DNA of 64,000 nt, from assembly GCF_002218085.1 (NCBI RefSeq), contig NZ_BDUC01000001.1, positions 807,955 through 871,954 of the forward strand. The letters run 5' to 3'. This document shows positions 53,630-63,254 of this stretch, in pieces. Position 1 is the stretch's first letter; every line of letters begins with the position of its first letter. The stretch comes from Tolypothrix sp. NIES-4075 (GTDB lineage: Bacteria > Cyanobacteriota > Cyanobacteriia > Cyanobacteriales > Nostocaceae). The notes under the pieces were generated by a model that made no database searches, had not been told where the DNA came from, and saw only the letters and a list, made by a program, of their open reading frames with translations. A program made the translations under genes and the position numbers.

Positions 53630-55516
53630 TTATCTTTGCTTTAGATACTGGAGGACACCGCGAGCGATCGCCTCTGCCATTTGATTTTGATATTGTGGAT
53701 TTCTTAGTTTAGCGATATCCTCCCGACCAGTCATGTAACCAGTTTCTACGAGAATTGAAGGCATAGAACTTTTTCTTAAAACGTAAAATCGCGCTCGTCG
53801 CACTCCTCGATCTCTAACATTCACACTTCGGAGAATGCTTTTTTGGACGATACGAGCCAAACTTAAACCACTGTCGTAATAATACACTTCTAAACCACTG
53901 ACATCAGGACGTTCTGAACCGGCAGAATTAGCATGGATACTGACAAATACATCAGCATTAGCTCGATCTGCTAAATCTACTCTTCCCTGAAGACTAACAA
54001 AATAATCAGAATCTCTTGTCAATATTACTTGCACTCCATTTTGCTGTAAAATTCGTCCCAATTTTTGACCAATCGGCAAGATGATATCCTTCTCTTGCAG
54101 TCCCCCAATACCAAGTGCACCAGAGTCTTTACCACCATGTCCGGGGTCAATAACAACTACTACTCGTCCTGAGGGAATGCGGGGACTCCGTGATGGTACG
54201 CGATATGGAGCGTTTGGATCTGGAAATGGGACTTGATTTGGTAGTGGTAAGGGAGGTAAACCACTAATCGGGGGTATGATTCGCCCAGAACGTTGCACAG
54301 AACGTTTTAATTGTAAAGCTATAGTCTGGCTATTGATTTGGTTTAGTTCCCCAATTTGTACTCCCGGATTTGGTTGGACAAAAACAATCACAGTATTTGA
54401 TCCTTCAGATTGCAGACGGACTCTAGCGATCGGGCTATTGCTATTCAAAACCGGACCTTTGAGTGAAGGTGCTAATCTAGCATTCTTAATGCTGATACGG
54501 AATAAACCAGAAGCTCTATCCCAGCCACCAGTAGCAGATAAAGTGCTATCGCCTTTGAGGAGCAATTGCGTACCATTACCAGCAAGTTCCACAGACTTAA
54601 TTGTAGAGACTTTATTATCTGTAGAATTATTTGGCGGTGAAACAGCTAAGGAGCTTGTGCCACTTGTATTATCCAGATTACTACTATTCGTCAATCTAAC
54701 AACAGTACTGGGCAGAAGTACCAAACCACGGGGACTGTTAAGATTTACTTGCCAATCTGAACTATTTTTATCTACCTGCAAAGTTATGCGAACAACAGGT
54801 GGTTGTGTTTCCCGCTGGCTGAATTGAATGCGCTTGACACCATAGCGATTAATTGCCCGTTCGCGTTGCAAATTAGGTGATAAAGATGCACCGGCAATAT
54901 CGATATTAATTGACTTTCTGTCGTCGCTGCGATTTACCTCAACTTGAGGACGGGCACCAGTCGTGCGGATAAAAAACCCATCTCCTGTTGTAAGTAAATT
55001 CTCGATTTGCGTCCCCGCGTTTGTGGTGTTGGCAATTTTGGCATCTGGTTTGTTATTTCCTATCACCACATTGTAAAGATTTCTGGGGGAAGCGACTTGC
55101 CGTGCAGCTGGTTTTGGTAATTGTACCGTCCAGTGACTGGCAGTTATGCCGACAAATTTCACCTGTTTGGGGTCTAGGGTATAACCAGGGCTAAGTTCAA
55201 CGATTATACGAGATGATTTTTCATTTAACTGCTTAACACTGATAGAGCGAAATCCTGAGCTTAACTGCTGTTGGTTTGGCGTTGGCGTAGCCTCTCCTAC
55301 GGAGAATCGCTCAAATGTTGTTTCTGGCAAGTCAATTACCAAGCGCGTGGGGTTGAAGAGTAATTGCGCTTGGGGTTGAACATCTCCGGTGGTCTTAATT
55401 TCCAACCGATTTTGATTAACATCAAAACGCCAAGATTCCAATCTTGCAGCCAAAGTCGGTGACGATAGCATGAAGATAGTTCCAAAAGTGCCAGGTAGTA
55501 GCCAGTGTAGTTTCAC
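53630..55516 (-). CDS. amiC: N-acetylmuramoyl-L-alanine amidase (AMIN + Amidase_3), second of pair
   Basis: 628 aa from the GTG at 55516, chosen by its AGGAGAAAG ribosome site and the same VKLHWLLPGTFG start as the neighbour. Same layout: signal peptide, AMIN domain, second AMIN-like part, Pro-rich linker, zinc amidase domain (VVVIDPGHGGKDSGALG, GLQEKDIILP, VFVSIHANS). In the AMIN domain an extra stretch of about 8-10 residues (FSVGEATPTP) coincides with a genome repeat. The paralogues are clearly a tandem duplication. Likely to act in septum drilling like Nostoc AmiC2; that is inferred. Confidence 0.93.
   Translation of the reverse strand: MKLHWLLPGTFGTIFMLSSPTLAARLESWRFDVNQNRLEIKTTGDVQPQAQLLFNPTRLVIDLPETTFERFSVGEATPTPNQQQLSSGFRSISVKQLNEKSSRIIVELSPGYTLDPKQVKFVGITASHWTVQLPKPAARQVASPRNLYNVVIGNNKPDAKIANTTNAGTQIENLLTTGDGFFIRTTGARPQVEVNRSDDRKSINIDIAGASLSPNLQRERAINRYGVKRIQFSQRETQPPVVRITLQVDKNSSDWQVNLNSPRGLVLLPSTVVRLTNSSNLDNTSGTSSLAVSPPNNSTDNKVSTIKSVELAGNGTQLLLKGDSTLSATGGWDRASGLFRISIKNARLAPSLKGPVLNSNSPIARVRLQSEGSNTVIVFVQPNPGVQIGELNQINSQTIALQLKRSVQRSGRIIPPISGLPPLPLPNQVPFPDPNAPYRVPSRSPRIPSGRVVVVIDPGHGGKDSGALGIGGLQEKDIILPIGQKLGRILQQNGVQVILTRDSDYFVSLQGRVDLADRANADVFVSIHANSAGSERPDVSGLEVYYYDSGLSLARIVQKSILRSVNVRDRGVRRARFYVLRKSSMPSILVETGYMTGREDIAKLRNPQYQNQMAEAIARGVLQYLKQR
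55279..55312 (-). repeat. palindromic repeat inserted in frame in amiC
   Basis: GGCGTAGCCTCTCCTACGGA with GGCGTAG/CTACG-type pairing, like pieces at 11895 and 58690. Absent at the same place of the paralogue, where the alignment has a gap. Confidence 0.65.
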
Positions 55517-56139
55517 AGTTCTTTCTCCTGAAGAGCATTTGCGTTCATCTGTCAAAATATTGGCAAATCTTCACAACCCTAGCCCCCAAACTGTCTGCGA
55601 AGCGTGCTTTGCTATCAAAATACATTTAATGATGCCATGAATGCACTTTGCTTTGAATTTTTCATGTTGTTAGCACATCACTTTGCAGCATCGTTCGAGT
55701 TTTCGATTGCACTAACAAAGAAATAACCACCAATTAAAGCAAGCAGTCAATCTCACGCTTATGATACTTGACTCAGGCGGGGATTTGTGTTGAATTTTTT
55801 CTGGTAATTGATGCTGATGCACGCTTGTAAAAAATTTCAACTTTTGTTAACTGATGAGGCAAAACTTGTAAGTACTACTTCTTAATTGCTTGTAAAACAT
55901 CGCATCGATTATTGGGACGCTTGAAGGGGAAGACTGCAAACAAATAACATTATGTTAGTAATAATTAGAAAAAAAACTGCTAATATTTTACATTTTTAGG
56001 CGACGGATGTTAAAGATAAAAAGTTTCCTTTCTTTGCTCGCTTTTACACATGACAGAGTACTGAGTTATGAATAAGTAATTTTTAATTAACTACTCACTC
56101 ATAACTCTGTTAAAAATGCGTCTTTAAGTGGGACTTTGA
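55517..56139. other. intergenic region, amidase promoter side
   Basis: AT-rich; no gene. Words such as TTGTTAACTGATGAGGCAAAACTTG recur in modified form upstream of the first amidase (53258), so part of the upstream region was duplicated with the gene. Confidence 0.5.
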
Positions 56140-57603
56140 TTAATGCCCATCTGGAGTTGCTTCTGGATTTGCGGCATCATTTGACTTTGAATTGATCGCA
56201 GTTGGTGATTCGATTGCCAACGGTGTACCAGAAGTGTTTAAAATCAGTTCGCTGGCAACACCCACCGCTTCTAAATCGGGAAATACAATTCGTAACAGAG
56301 GAGGAGCTAAAAAGGTAGTAAGAATAACCATCATGATAATTGCTGCTTCCAGTGGTTTGGAGAGAATACCGATAGAAGAGCCAATACCAAGAAACACTAA
56401 GCCTACCTCGCCTCTGGGAATCATTCCCACACCAATTGCCAAGCGGTTAATACCCGGTTGACCAAACACTACAAAGCCTGTGATTACTTTACCGAAAATG
56501 GCGACTAAAATCAGGAAAGTTGCAATAATTAAACCTTCGCGGTTGCTGGGAATTGCTGGGTTTAAGACTCCTAAATCGGTTTTTGCGCCAACAGTAACAA
56601 AGAAAATTGGCACCAGCATATCAGCAATCGGACAGATTTGCTTTTGCAGTTCTTTGCGCTTATCAGTCTCTTCCAAGACTAAACCAGCCGCAAAAGCTCC
56701 CAAAATCGCTTCTAGTTGAATAGCAGCGGCAAGATATGCCATGACAAAAGCGAAGATGAAGGCAGGTATCACCAATTCGCCGCGTGTTTTGAGTTTATCA
56801 GCGATCGCCACAAAAGATTTATTGAAAAAATTACCCAGAGCGATCGCGCCCAACAGAAAACCACTAGCGCTGATAATCAAATAAACAACTTTGCTTACAT
56901 CTACTGCACCATCTTTCGCTAGGCTAGCAACTACCGCTAAAACGATAATTCCCAGTACGTCGTCAATCACCGCAGCACCGAGAATAATCTGCCCTTCTCT
57001 AGAATTGAGCCGCCCCAATTCTGACAATACCTTAGAAGTAATACCAATACTCGTCGCAGTCAAAGCTGCCCCAGCAAAAATCGCTGGTAAGGCATCGATA
57101 CCGAACAAAGTCATCAATCCGACGGTGCCAGCAGTAAAGGGTACTACAACCCCCACCACTGCCACAACACTCGCTTGGATACCCACTGCCATCAAGTCTT
57201 TTAAATTCGACTCCAAGCCAATTTCAAACAGCAGGATAATCACACCGAGTTCTGCCAAAACCGAAATTACCTCTGACTGCGCTGCAAATACCCCAGCAGC
57301 AGCATCTGGACTTAAACCGGCAGTGCTTTGGAGAAAGCTAATAATCAAATTAGAACTGTCTGTACCACCAGAAGAAAACACCAACAGATGTAGAACAGAC
57401 ACACCGACTACCACACCGCTGAGGAGTTCACCCAACACAGGTGGTAAACCAAATCGGTTGGATAACTCCCCACCAACTTTGCTGGCAAGGTAAATCACTA
57501 CTAAACTTAGCAGGACGGCTGCTAGTACCATTGAACTGTCTGCTGTTTCTGTTGCACTTGCCAGCAGAGGCAAAGAGAAGTTAATTGCACCTAAAAACTG
57601 CAT
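56140..57603 (-). CDS. CPA2-type Na+/H+ (cation:proton) antiporter
   Basis: 487 aa, about 12-13 membrane helices. Exchanges Na+ or K+ for H+. LPPVLGELLSGVVVG and the ion-binding pair in AAVIDDVLGIIVLA (Asp-Asp) mark the CPA2/KefB-NapA class. It resembles cyanobacterial NhaS3, which helps keep ion balance across the thylakoid membrane, but I cannot assign the exact orthologue. No TrkA-N domain at the C-terminus; a short hydrophilic tail (NSKSNDAANPEATPDGH) instead. A 66-base gap separates it from the EVE gene upstream. Confidence 0.9.
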   Translation of the reverse strand: MQFLGAINFSLPLLASATETADSSMVLAAVLLSLVVIYLASKVGGELSNRFGLPPVLGELLSGVVVGVSVLHLLVFSSGGTDSSNLIISFLQSTAGLSPDAAAGVFAAQSEVISVLAELGVIILLFEIGLESNLKDLMAVGIQASVVAVVGVVVPFTAGTVGLMTLFGIDALPAIFAGAALTATSIGITSKVLSELGRLNSREGQIILGAAVIDDVLGIIVLAVVASLAKDGAVDVSKVVYLIISASGFLLGAIALGNFFNKSFVAIADKLKTRGELVIPAFIFAFVMAYLAAAIQLEAILGAFAAGLVLEETDKRKELQKQICPIADMLVPIFFVTVGAKTDLGVLNPAIPSNREGLIIATFLILVAIFGKVITGFVVFGQPGINRLAIGVGMIPRGEVGLVFLGIGSSIGILSKPLEAAIIMMVILTTFLAPPLLRIVFPDLEAVGVASELILNTSGTPLAIESPTAINSKSNDAANPEATPDGH

Positions 57604-57669
57604 TGGTTCTGTAAAAATCCTTCTCTTTTATTTAAACGAACAATTATAGATGCGCTACAATCAGCTTCT

Positions 57670-58089
57670 TTAAATTAATTGGTAGATGCTTGCTAATTCC
57701 AACAAACGCTGCCAATGCAACTCTGACACCGGAACTACCGACAATCGAGGAAGACGTAGCAAGTCAAAGTTTTCCCAATTAGCATCCTGCTTAATTTTAG
57801 CTAGCGTTACGGGTTGGGTTACTTTTCTGATTGCCTGCACATCCACAACCACCCGTTTGGCATCATCTAATGCTGGATCGGCATAAGGTTTACTGATTAT
57901 TTCCGCTACACCGACGATTTGCCGTTCTTTGCCTGTGTGATAAATCAACGCTAAGTCCCCAATCTCCATTGTTCGCAGATGCTTAAGGGCAAGGGGATTG
58001 TTCACACCATCCCAAACTGTATTGCCGTCTTTTTGTAAATCAAAGTAGGAATAATTATCCGGTTCGGTTTTCAGCAGCCAATACGCCAT
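57670..58089 (-). CDS. EVE-domain protein
   Basis: 139 aa, all one EVE (PUA-like) domain. MAYWLLKTEPDNYSYFDLQK, VWDGVNNPLALKHLRTM, IGDLALIYHTGKERQIVGVA and DVQAIRKVTQPVTL are diagnostic. EVE proteins bind modified bases in DNA or RNA; role here unknown. It precedes the antiporter gene and may share its transcript. Confidence 0.93.
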   Translation of the reverse strand: MAYWLLKTEPDNYSYFDLQKDGNTVWDGVNNPLALKHLRTMEIGDLALIYHTGKERQIVGVAEIISKPYADPALDDAKRVVVDVQAIRKVTQPVTLAKIKQDANWENFDLLRLPRLSVVPVSELHWQRLLELASIYQLI

Positions 58090-58838
58090 ATGAAAAATAG
58101 TAAATTATTTAATAAAAATTAACATAATCGAATATTTCTCTCGACTGTATCAAAGAGTAAGAATTAAACATTTTCAAACTTTGCTGTTATCTTAAGTAGT
58201 ATCACTAATTTCAGCTACTACTTAGGGTGCAAGCTCAAATTTAAAAGTACGCCTATCTCGCGTCAGCTTCTGCGTGTGTTGACATTAAAAGGTTTATTTC
58301 AGCACCATCTGAGTTTTACAATACCTTTTTAGGAGCCAAAATTTGGGCTATTTTGCAATGGACAGCAATACTTTGTAAATGTCTGTAAATCATGAAAACT
58401 GTTGCGCTTTTAACTTGCACATAGGGACGGGCAGAGAGTGCCCATCCCATAATAATTAGATATAGGAGTGGAAAACAATTACGCATTGCCCTTTATTACG
58501 AGTGTAGAGACAATTCATGAATTGTCCCTACGACTTTTGCACAACGTTTGTCTATTGTATGAAATTTTGTGCGAAATAAAGGATTTTTAGCTTAACTAGT
58601 ACGCCACGGCGTAAATAGAGCAACCATTTCAAATCCCTAAAGAGCTTATTCCATAATACTTTTGAATGCGTGACTTTTGACTTTTGCGTTCGCGGAGCGT
58701 CTCTCAAAGAGAAGCGGTACTAGCATCTACTAAAAGCTAATTCACTTAAATAATTACAGTAATTAAGGGATGAATAAGAAAAATACTCCTATCAAAAATG
58801 GTAATTTAAAAATGGTTGTCTACTCTGCAAAATAAACT
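58090..58838. other. intergenic region with palindrome and composite repeat
   Basis: Holds a 28-bp palindrome (58504) and a short composite repeat GCGGAGCGTCTCTCAAAGAG (58691). A seven-codon ORF ATG..TAA at 58812 lies just ahead of the receptor gene. Confidence 0.5.
58504..58531. repeat. 28-bp GTAG...TAC palindrome, member 4
   Basis: GTAGAGACAATTCATG...CCCTAC; one mismatched pair. Core identical to that at 53341. Confidence 0.85.
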
Positions 58839-61800
58839 TTGCAGAAACCCAGAAGCGGTTATACTATTTTTCCAATAAATGCTGTAATTTCAACTGTAAA
58901 TCGAATAAGTTTACATGGCAAAGCGATTATTTTTACTGTCGCTCTGGGTACGTTACCAGTATTAGGAATAAAAACATTTGCTTATTACGTAGTCAACCAA
59001 TCGCAAACAAAGCAAATTATTTACGCTAAAGAAGACAAAGCCAATCTATTGATAGATAATGTCAACAGTTTTATGCAAAGACGATATGGAGATATTCAGA
59101 TTTTTTCCAAAATGCAATTATTACAAAATCGCAAATTGAGAGAAACTGTAACTTGCGAACAGATACAAGCACGACTGAATAACTATTTAAGTATTGAAAA
59201 TAGTTATGAAAGCATTGCTGTGTTGGATATTAATGGTAATGTAATTGTCGAATCAAAAGGACAATTGATTCCTAACCAAAAAAACGAGGACTATTTTCAA
59301 ACAGTACTCAAAACCAACACACCTTATATTAGCCAACCCTTAACCAGAAAAAATGGAGATAAGCCGCAAATTTACATGGCTGCTCCTGTCAAAGATAGCG
59401 AGACAAGTCAAACTATCTATATCATCCGTACAGTCATACCTGTGAAGTCTTTAGAAAAGGCATTAAATATACCCTTAATTAGTCAGGATGATTACGATCT
59501 AATAGATGCTTCCGGAAAAATTTTCCTGTGTAAAGCAAATATAGATGTAGGTAAAAATGTTAAAGAAGTGATTCCTGAGTGGAAACAAATGCAAGCAGAA
59601 AATCAAGCAAATGCTCGCATATTGTTTAACAAAAACGAGAAGATTGAGGAATTAGTAACTTATGTGCCTTGGGAAACAATAGAAGGTTTGCCTCCTTTAA
59701 AATGGAACTTAGCTCTGAGTACCGATACAGCGATCGCTTTTGAGCCATCGAGAATATTATTGCATATACTGGGGATTGGGACAGTCGTCGTAACATTATT
59801 ATCAGGTGCGATCGCCACAATTATTGCTCACCGTCTAACATTGCCAATTCGGATTGCGAGTATGGCAGTAAAAAAATTGGGTCAAGGCAATCTTGATACC
59901 CGTATTTTTATAAAAGGAGAAGACGAACTCGCTACTTTGGTTTCTAACATCAATCAGATGGCACAGCAATTGCAAGACTTGCTATATCAACAAACAGCAG
60001 AGGCTGAACAATTAAAGTTGTTCACTAACACTTTAATCTCGATTCGCCAATCTCTTTATTCCGAAGACTTATTCAACATAACAGTAACACAAGCTCGACA
60101 AGCATTAAAAGCGGATCGAGTAGTCATCTATCACTTTAGCGACAAAGGAAGTGGACAAGTCATAGCCGAATCCGTTGCTCCTGATTTACCTGAAGCTTTA
60201 GGAGAGACAATTGAAGATGCCTGTATTAGTCCGGAACTAATAGAAGCTTACAGAAATGGTCGGGTTTTGGCTGTCAATAATGTCTTTCAAGCGAACTTTG
60301 CTCCTGCACATCTAGCGTTAATGGAACGTTTGCAAATCAAAGCACATTTGATAACCCCAATTATCCAAAATAATAAATTATTTGGCTTTTTAATTGCTCA
60401 TCACTGTCAAAAACCTCAAGTTTGGCAAACCTATGAAATTAATTTTTTGAGCCAATTGGCAGCTCAAGTCGGACTTACTTTAGAACGTGTGAGTTTACTA
60501 GAGACAACACGGGCACAAAAAGACCTTGCCATCCATTTGTCTGAAACTTTCAACTTAGAAAATATCTATAATTTAGCGGTTCAAGATATCCAAAAAGCTT
60601 TAAAAGCAGACCGAGCAGTTATTTATAAATTTGATGATAATTTGCACGGAAAAATAATTGCTGAATCAGTAGCTGCTGGTTTTCCTAAAGCTTTAGGGGC
60701 AGACATTCATGACCCTTGTTTACCAAATTATATTGAAAAATATCGCCAAGATCGTGTTGTAGCAATCAACAATATTTACCAAGCCGATCTAACTCAATGT
60801 CACATTCAACAACTTCAACCATTCGCAGTCAAAGCTAATTTGGTAGCACCAATTATTATGGGTGATAAAGTGCTAGGCTTGCTAATTGCTCATCAATGTT
60901 CCCAACCCCGTGTGTGGCAACAGTCAGAAATCGATTTGTTTGAGCAATTTGCCAGAATTGTAGGTCTAAGTTTAGAGCGAGCGAATCTTTTAGAGCAAAC
61001 AGTAAAAAGACGCGATGTAGCAGAAAAATTTTCCGAACAAGAACATCAACAAAAAGAAAAACTGCAACTGCAACTACAAGAACTGCTAGTTCAGATTGAA
61101 GGAGCATCCAGAGGTGACTTGACAGTGCGTGCTGAAGTTACTTCAGGGGAAATAGGCACTGTCGCTGACTTTTTCAATTCTATTGTGGAAAGTTTGCGGG
61201 AGATTGTCACCCAAGTAAAACTTACCGCTACTCAGGTGAATCAAGCGATCGCCGGAAATTCTGGAGCAATTGATCAACTTGCAACTCAAGCACTTAAACA
61301 ATCAGAAGAAATCAGCCACACTTTAGATTCCGTTGAGCAAATGAGGCTTTCGATTAAAGAGGTCGCAAAAAGTGCAAATATTGCCGCAGAAGTTGCCCGT
61401 AATGCTTCTCACACTGCTAAAACTGGCGGCACGACAATGGATTTCACAGTAGAAAATATCTTGAGTCTGCGACAAACTTTAGGGGAAACTGCTAAAAAAG
61501 TCAAGCGTCTGGGGGAATCTTCGCAGCAAATTTCTCGCGTGGTGTCATTGATTAATCAAATTGCCCAGCAAACCAACTTATTAGCCATTAACACTGGCAT
61601 TGAAGCGGTACGTGCTGGTCAAGCAGGTCAAAGTTTTAGTGTAATTGCTGAAGAAGTCGCCAGTCTAGCAGGTAAGTGTACCACAGCAACTAATGAAATT
61701 GAAGGAATTGTTGCCAATATTCAATTTGAAACCACCGAAGTGGTTAAGGCTATAGAATTAGGAACCGCACAGGTGGTTCAAGGCACGCATCTTGTTGGGC

Positions 61801-62048
61801 ATAGCAAACAAAGTTTGAGTAAAATTTTTAATGTATGTCACCAAATTGATGACTTGGTGCAGTCGATTTCTGCTGCAACAATATCTCAAGTGCAAACGTC
61901 TACAGAAGTTACTAATCTCATGAAAGAAATGGTCAAAGTATCGCAAATGACGAGCAAGTCATCTCACCAAGTTTCCCTTTCTCTGCAAACAACATTAGAT
62001 ATTTCTCATAAATTGCAAGCTAGTGTTGGTACTTTCAAAGTCGATTAA
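58839..62048 (+). CDS. PixJ-like chemoreceptor: Cache, HAMP, two GAF, MCP signalling domain
   Basis: 1069 aa. Start assumed at TTG 58839; stops lie just upstream and no ATG precedes the first membrane helix (about 28-48). A dCache-like extracytoplasmic part (about 50-305) is followed by helix 2 (about 308-330), HAMP (ISLPIRIA-like LTLPIRIASMAVKKLGQGNL), GAF1 (about 395-550), GAF2 (about 563-715), a coiled linker and a methyl-accepting domain with INQIAQQTNLLAINTGIEA. GAF2 has Cys654-His655 (TQCHIQQL) and DPCL with Cys627, matching the bilin-binding cysteines of PixJ-type cyanobacteriochromes; GAF1 has Ala490-His491 there. The next gene is a PATAN-REC protein. Confidence 0.88.
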   Translation: MQKPRSGYTIFPINAVISTVNRISLHGKAIIFTVALGTLPVLGIKTFAYYVVNQSQTKQIIYAKEDKANLLIDNVNSFMQRRYGDIQIFSKMQLLQNRKLRETVTCEQIQARLNNYLSIENSYESIAVLDINGNVIVESKGQLIPNQKNEDYFQTVLKTNTPYISQPLTRKNGDKPQIYMAAPVKDSETSQTIYIIRTVIPVKSLEKALNIPLISQDDYDLIDASGKIFLCKANIDVGKNVKEVIPEWKQMQAENQANARILFNKNEKIEELVTYVPWETIEGLPPLKWNLALSTDTAIAFEPSRILLHILGIGTVVVTLLSGAIATIIAHRLTLPIRIASMAVKKLGQGNLDTRIFIKGEDELATLVSNINQMAQQLQDLLYQQTAEAEQLKLFTNTLISIRQSLYSEDLFNITVTQARQALKADRVVIYHFSDKGSGQVIAESVAPDLPEALGETIEDACISPELIEAYRNGRVLAVNNVFQANFAPAHLALMERLQIKAHLITPIIQNNKLFGFLIAHHCQKPQVWQTYEINFLSQLAAQVGLTLERVSLLETTRAQKDLAIHLSETFNLENIYNLAVQDIQKALKADRAVIYKFDDNLHGKIIAESVAAGFPKALGADIHDPCLPNYIEKYRQDRVVAINNIYQADLTQCHIQQLQPFAVKANLVAPIIMGDKVLGLLIAHQCSQPRVWQQSEIDLFEQFARIVGLSLERANLLEQTVKRRDVAEKFSEQEHQQKEKLQLQLQELLVQIEGASRGDLTVRAEVTSGEIGTVADFFNSIVESLREIVTQVKLTATQVNQAIAGNSGAIDQLATQALKQSEEISHTLDSVEQMRLSIKEVAKSANIAAEVARNASHTAKTGGTTMDFTVENILSLRQTLGETAKKVKRLGESSQQISRVVSLINQIAQQTNLLAINTGIEAVRAGQAGQSFSVIAEEVASLAGKCTTATNEIEGIVANIQFETTEVVKAIELGTAQVVQGTHLVGHSKQSLSKIFNVCHQIDDLVQSISAATISQVQTSTEVTNLMKEMVKVSQMTSKSSHQVSLSLQTTLDISHKLQASVGTFKVD

Positions 62049-62102
62049 TTCCACAATCATAGATTAATTTTGGGGTTTGGGGTGAAAAATTTACCAATGT
62101 AA

Positions 62103-62150
62103 AAAAGGGGAGTCAGCTCAGTTTTAGTAATGTTTTAAACACTCCCTTTT
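62103..62150 (+). terminator. hairpin terminator after the chemoreceptor
   Basis: AAAAGGGGAGT pairs with ACTCCCTTTT (one bulged G) around a 27-base loop, ending in TTTT. It may only partly stop transcription into the next gene, 47 bases on. Confidence 0.55.
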
Positions 62151-62196
62151 AGTCTCAGCTTTATAAAAATATTAATTTGAGCAAAGAGTGTTTACA

Positions 62197-63249
62197 ATGA
62201 ATACGTTTCCTATCTTTAGATACAGAATCTCACAGCAATTACAACCTTTATCTCTATTAAGTCAAATAACCAGTAATTCTTCTACTTCTTGTTTGCAAGT
62301 ATTTAGTGCTGAAGAATCTTGGTTAATCTATGTAGAGAAGGGAAAACTAGTTTATGCCTGCTATTTAAATAATATGTTTGAGCTGCTTGATAAAAAATTG
62401 CAGCACTTGAGTCAAGAAATTCTTACTTTAAATAGTGAAACTAATCAGCAGTTGCGTGCGATATTTGAAACTGGTGTTGAAAACCAAATAACACCACGTC
62501 CAGATTATATGGCTATTTGCTGGTTAGTCGAGCATAAATACATTAGCTCCGAACAAGCAAGTATCCTCATCAAGGAATTGGCATTAGAAGTCTTGAAGTC
62601 ATTTCTTACTTTAGACGAGGGTAATTATGAAATTACTCCTGAAAGCTTCTTGAACAATATGCCAAAGTTCTGTTATTTAGATGTGCCTTCATTAGTTGAA
62701 CAGTGTCAAAACAAATCAGCAAATCCGAAAAATATCGAGTCAGCAGTTTCTCAACTGTCGGATTTTCAACCTTTAAACCATATTCAACCACCGGCTGAAA
62801 CAAAAATTGGACAAGAATTGTTACAACAAAGCATTATTATAGATAATAATATTCCTAACCAACAGGAGCAATATACAAACGAAAAAATTTACACAATCGT
62901 CTGTATCGATGATAGTTTAACTGTCTTGAATGTTATGAAACTATTTTTAGACGATCAAATATTTTCTGTTATTGGAATTAACGATCCATTGAAAGCTTTA
63001 ACACAAGTCATCCGCAGCAAACCAGATTTAATTTTGCTAGATGTTGAAATGCCGAATATAGGCGGTTATGAATTCTGTCGTTTATTACGTAAACATTCAT
63101 ATTTCAAAACTACACCTATAATAATGGTGACAGGAAGAACAGGTTTTAAAGATAGAGCAAAGGCAAAAATAGTTAGGTCTTCCGGCTATTTGACCAAACC
63201 TTTTACAAAAGCTGAGTTATTGAAAATAGTATTTCAAAATATTGGTTAA
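62197..63249 (+). CDS. PatA-type response regulator (PATAN + REC)
   Basis: 350 aa from the ATG at 62197 (GTG three codons earlier possible). N-terminal DUF4388/PATAN domain (LQVFSAEESWLIYVEKGKLVYA), a middle part, and a C-terminal receiver domain: VCIDDSLTVL acidic pair, phospho-Asp in LILLDVEMPN, Thr in IIMVTGR, Lys in YLTKPF. Same order as PatA, PixG and HmpA; these sit in chemotaxis-like operons. Here only the receptor is adjacent, so it may be its output partner. Confidence 0.9.
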   Translation: MNTFPIFRYRISQQLQPLSLLSQITSNSSTSCLQVFSAEESWLIYVEKGKLVYACYLNNMFELLDKKLQHLSQEILTLNSETNQQLRAIFETGVENQITPRPDYMAICWLVEHKYISSEQASILIKELALEVLKSFLTLDEGNYEITPESFLNNMPKFCYLDVPSLVEQCQNKSANPKNIESAVSQLSDFQPLNHIQPPAETKIGQELLQQSIIIDNNIPNQQEQYTNEKIYTIVCIDDSLTVLNVMKLFLDDQIFSVIGINDPLKALTQVIRSKPDLILLDVEMPNIGGYEFCRLLRKHSYFKTTPIIMVTGRTGFKDRAKAKIVRSSGYLTKPFTKAELLKIVFQNIG

Positions 63250-63254
63250 CACTC

